From contig JAFGRF010000179.1 in assembly GCA_016935295.1 (NCBI GenBank), positions 1-8,163 of the forward strand: DNA of 8,163 nt, given 5' to 3'. Positions 5,832-8,163 of this stretch are shown piece by piece. The DNA is from Caldifarciminota bacterium. GTDB taxonomy: Bacteria; Hydrothermota; Tepidihabitantia; Tepidihabitantales; Tepidihabitantaceae. The notes below the pieces were generated by a model that saw nothing but the letters and a program-made list of their open reading frames with translations, searched no databases and was not told the origin of the DNA. Each line of letters begins with the position of its first letter. Position 1 is the stretch's first letter. The translations under genes were made by a program, and so were the position numbers.

Positions 5832-8163
5832 ATGCACGGCAAGTACGCGGTGATCGCGCTGCTCGTGGCCGGGCTTGCGGCCCTGGTTTCGTTTCTGGTG
5901 CGCGTCGAGGGCCGGCGCGTTCGGCCCGAGCCGGTGCGCATCGTCGAACCCGCGGCGATACCGGTGGAGATAGCCGCGTCGCGCGCGGAGGTCGAGTCGG
6001 CAGCCGCCAACGCGCGGGTGCTGTTCCGCTGCGCCGGTGACGAGTTCGAACACCTGCGGCTGACCAGCGACGCCCGGGGATTGAAGGCCGAGACCTGGCA
6101 GAAGTTCTTTGTCGTCGGCGCTAACCTGGGCGTAGCCCTGCCCGGGCACTACCCGACCGAGTTCGGCGCCACGCGCGCGGACTACGTCCGCTGGCTCGAG
6201 CAGATGGGCGCTGCCGGCATGAATGTCGTCCGGGCCTACACGATACTGCCGCCCGAATTCTACGAGGCACTGGCCGAGTACGACTTCGAACACTCGGACC
6301 ATCCCGTCTACCTGCTGCAGGGAATCTGGGCCGAGCTTCCCGCCTCGGGCAACCTCTTCGAACCGGAGTACTCCGACGGCATCAGGCGTGAAATCCGCGA
6401 CGCGGTTGACGTGGTCGCAGGCCATGCCGTGCTGCCGGAGAGGCCGGGCAGCGCGGCCGGAGCGTACTCGGCCGACGTCTCGCCCTACACACTCGGCTAT
6501 CTGTTCGGTCGGGAGTGGGAACCGGAGGCGGTTGAAGCCACCGACTCGGCCAATCCCGCGGTCAGCCGCTACGACGGCGTGCTTGTTAACGTGCCCCGCG
6601 GCAGCCCTACCGAGGTCTGGCTGGCCGGGATGCTCGATTTCCTCGTCCAGTACGAGGCGGTCACCTACGCAACCCAGCATCCGGTCGCCTTTGTCAGCTG
6701 GCTGCCGCTCGACCCGATGTTCCACCCCAGCGAATACGCCGACCGCTGGCGCACGCGTGAGTCCGACAACGACATCGTCAGCGTCAACCCGCTCGCCATC
6801 CAGACCACGCCGGCGCTGCGGGCCGGGTACTTCGCTGCCTACCACGTTTACCCCTACTACCCGGACTTCGTCTTTCTCGACTCGGCCTACCGGGACTTCC
6901 GCAACGACCGCGGCGAGCCGGACAACTACGCCGGGTACCTGGCTGACCTCAAGCGCCTGCACGCCGGGCTGCCGCTGCTCGTGGCCGAGTTCGGCGTTCC
7001 CTCCTCGCGCGGCAACGCCCACCACAACTGGCTCGGCATGGACCACGGCGGCCACAACGAGAGAGAGCAGGCCCGGCTTGACCTGGCGATGCTCTCCGCG
7101 ATCCACGACCAGGGTTGTGCCGGCGGCGTCGTCTTCGCCTGGCTCGACGAGTGGTTCAAGCGCAACTGGCTGGTGGACGAATTCGCCCTGCCGCCCGACC
7201 GGGTCCGGCGCTGGCACAATGTTCAGAACCCCGAGCAGTGCTTCGGGCTGGTCAAGTTCGGGCGGGAGTTGGTGGCGGTCGACGGCGACACCGGCGACTG
7301 GGCGGGACAACCGCTCGCGCGCGGGAACGGAGACATCCGCGGCCTGTGGCTGGCAGCGGACGAGGAGTACCTCTACGTCCGGCTCGACCTCGCGCATGCC
7401 CCGGACTGGGCAAACGAGCGTGTCGGGCTCGCGATCGACACCTATGACCCGCAGCTCGGGGAGAAGCGCATCGGCCGGCTCGGACTCGACTGCGCCAACG
7501 GCACCGAATTCCTCGCGCTGCTCGACGACACTGCAGATGCCGAGGTGCTCGTCGACAGCTGCTACTCGGCCTTGCTCGACCCTCGGCAGCCGGAGCGACC
7601 GCGGCTCCGCCTGGCCGCAACGAGCGACGGCGCGTTCGTTTCGCAACGCCTCATGACCAACTACCCGAGGACCACGACTACCGGTGAGAGTGTGCCTTCC
7701 TACGTTGTCGAGTACGGGCGGCTCCGGTACGGCCGTTCGGCCGACAACACTTTGGCCGACTGGTACGCAAAGGACGGCGTCATCGAAGTGCGCCTGCCGT
7801 GGGCGCTCGTCAACGTCTCCGACCCCTCCTCGCTCCAGGTGCTCAAGTACGACACTCTGGCGCACAGCCTCGGCACGGTCACGACGCCGGGCTTTGCCTT
7901 CTCCGCTTTTGTCGCCCGTGACGACAAGCAAGGTCCGGATGGGCTGATTGCTGCGCTACCCGCCGCCAAAGGCGGCGTGCTCCAGTTCACCGGTCGCTGG
8001 CGCTGGCCGGGGTGGGATGAGCCGAAGTACACCGAACGTCTCAAGCAGAGCTACGGACTGATTGAGACAGCCCTACCACGGGTCCTTGCTGATTCCGCTG
8101 CCCGCGTCGCTAGCCTGGCACGTCTCGCTCGCAAGCAACGCCAGGGTGTCGCTGTCCGGATCG
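5832..8163 (+). CDS. Membrane-anchored TIM-barrel glycoside hydrolase (GH-A clan type) with CBM9/DOMON-like domain; 3' end outside window
   Basis: The frame starts at ATG 5832, 1 nt after the previous stop, and is open without a stop to the window end (777 codons visible). Residues about 5-23 are a signal anchor, so the enzyme should face the periplasm or surface. From about residue 90 it reads like a GH2/GH5-type barrel: FFVVGANLGVALPGHYP, then GMNVVRAYTI. LGYLFGREWEP contains Glu228, the likely acid/base at the end of strand 4. LLVAEFGVPSS contains Glu386, the likely nucleophile on strand 7. GGVVFAWLDEWFKRNW (about 432-447) is the strand-8 region. The residue before Glu228 is Arg, where GH-A enzymes usually have Asn. 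From about residue 475, VDGDTGDWAG followed by EEYLYVRLDLA is typical of a CBM9/DOMON-like beta-sandwich, probably carbohydrate-binding. In this locus it could trim, release or edit the exported polymer. The exact GH family and substrate are unknown, and the C-terminus is not visible. Long overlapping frames on either strand (for example 6223-7656 +, 5814-7931 -) are shadows. Confidence 0.86.
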   Translation, partial: MHGKYAVIALLVAGLAALVSFLVRVEGRRVRPEPVRIVEPAAIPVEIAASRAEVESAAANARVLFRCAGDEFEHLRLTSDARGLKAETWQKFFVVGANLGVALPGHYPTEFGATRADYVRWLEQMGAAGMNVVRAYTILPPEFYEALAEYDFEHSDHPVYLLQGIWAELPASGNLFEPEYSDGIRREIRDAVDVVAGHAVLPERPGSAAGAYSADVSPYTLGYLFGREWEPEAVEATDSANPAVSRYDGVLVNVPRGSPTEVWLAGMLDFLVQYEAVTYATQHPVAFVSWLPLDPMFHPSEYADRWRTRESDNDIVSVNPLAIQTTPALRAGYFAAYHVYPYYPDFVFLDSAYRDFRNDRGEPDNYAGYLADLKRLHAGLPLLVAEFGVPSSRGNAHHNWLGMDHGGHNEREQARLDLAMLSAIHDQGCAGGVVFAWLDEWFKRNWLVDEFALPPDRVRRWHNVQNPEQCFGLVKFGRELVAVDGDTGDWAGQPLARGNGDIRGLWLAADEEYLYVRLDLAHAPDWANERVGLAIDTYDPQLGEKRIGRLGLDCANGTEFLALLDDTADAEVLVDSCYSALLDPRQPERPRLRLAATSDGAFVSQRLMTNYPRTTTTGESVPSYVVEYGRLRYGRSADNTLADWYAKDGVIEVRLPWALVNVSDPSSLQVLKYDTLAHSLGTVTTPGFAFSAFVARDDKQGPDGLIAALPAAKGGVLQFTGRWRWPGWDEPKYTERLKQSYGLIETALPRVLADSAARVASLARLARKQRQGVAVRI

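Noticed and set aside
4187..6010. 607-aa open frame on the - strand
   Set aside because: It is antisense to the TPR-barrel gene and spans the junctions with both neighbours. No domain motif is seen, so it is a codon-bias shadow.
6223..7656. 477-aa open frame on the + strand, Ser/Thr/Arg-rich
   Set aside because: It is an offset frame of the hydrolase gene with compositional bias only. The in-phase reading from 5832 gives the coherent protein.
5814..7931. 705-aa open frame on the - strand
   Set aside because: It lies antisense to the hydrolase frame, which has clear GH and CBM-like motifs. The reverse translation is low-complexity, rich in Val/Arg/Gly, and without recognisable motifs, as expected of GC-rich shadow frames.
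7961..7977. Perfect hairpin CGCCGCC-AAA-GGCGGCG
   Set aside because: It is inside the hydrolase coding frame with no T-tract, so it is not a terminator. Such short GC palindromes are expected at this base composition.
1..8163. tRNA or rRNA genes, CRISPR arrays, insertion sequences or attachment sites
   Set aside because: No tRNA-like cloverleaf sequence, rRNA motif, regularly spaced repeat, transposase motif or terminal inverted repeat was seen on reading the window.

Overview
The window is GC-rich, densely packed and reads almost entirely on the + strand. It appears to come from a Gram-negative, probably anaerobic bacterium. The first gene encodes the catalytic part of an [FeFe] hydrogenase. 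A later gene encodes an outer-membrane beta-barrel ending in Phe, and another encodes a lipoprotein, so the cell has an outer membrane. I cannot name the phylum; an uncultured lineage such as those known from metagenomes would fit, but that is a guess. Recognisable Shine-Dalgarno sequences are scarce.

Layout. (1) Positions 1-617 hold the 3' end of an [FeFe] hydrogenase catalytic subunit, closed by a strong intrinsic terminator (636-668). (2) A short intergenic stretch contains a TATAAT promoter (796-824). (3) A tightly spaced four-gene set follows from 834 to beyond the window end. It encodes a lipoprotein with an amidotransferase-like domain and a degenerate NodB/polysaccharide-deacetylase-like domain (834-2762); a membrane-bound processive family-2 glycosyltransferase (2856-4322); a periplasmic TPR plus outer-membrane beta-barrel protein (4319-5830, overlapping the previous gene by 4 nt); and a membrane-anchored TIM-barrel glycoside hydrolase of GH-A type with a CBM9/DOMON-like beta-sandwich (5832 to past 8163, starting 1 nt after the previous stop). 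This last gene is open to the window end with no stop codon.

Taken together, the four genes look like a synthase-dependent exopolysaccharide export locus. The glycosyltransferase would polymerise and extrude the chain across the inner membrane. The lipoprotein would bind or modify it in the periplasm, the TPR-barrel would carry it through the outer membrane, and the hydrolase would trim or release it. The part list resembles PgaB-PgaC-PgaA of the poly-N-acetylglucosamine system, but the gene order, domain partition and active-site residues differ. No PgaD-like or PilZ (c-di-GMP) component is visible. The polymer is unknown, and the assignment as an unusual variant is inference. The hydrogenase belongs to a separate transcription unit and has no evident functional link.
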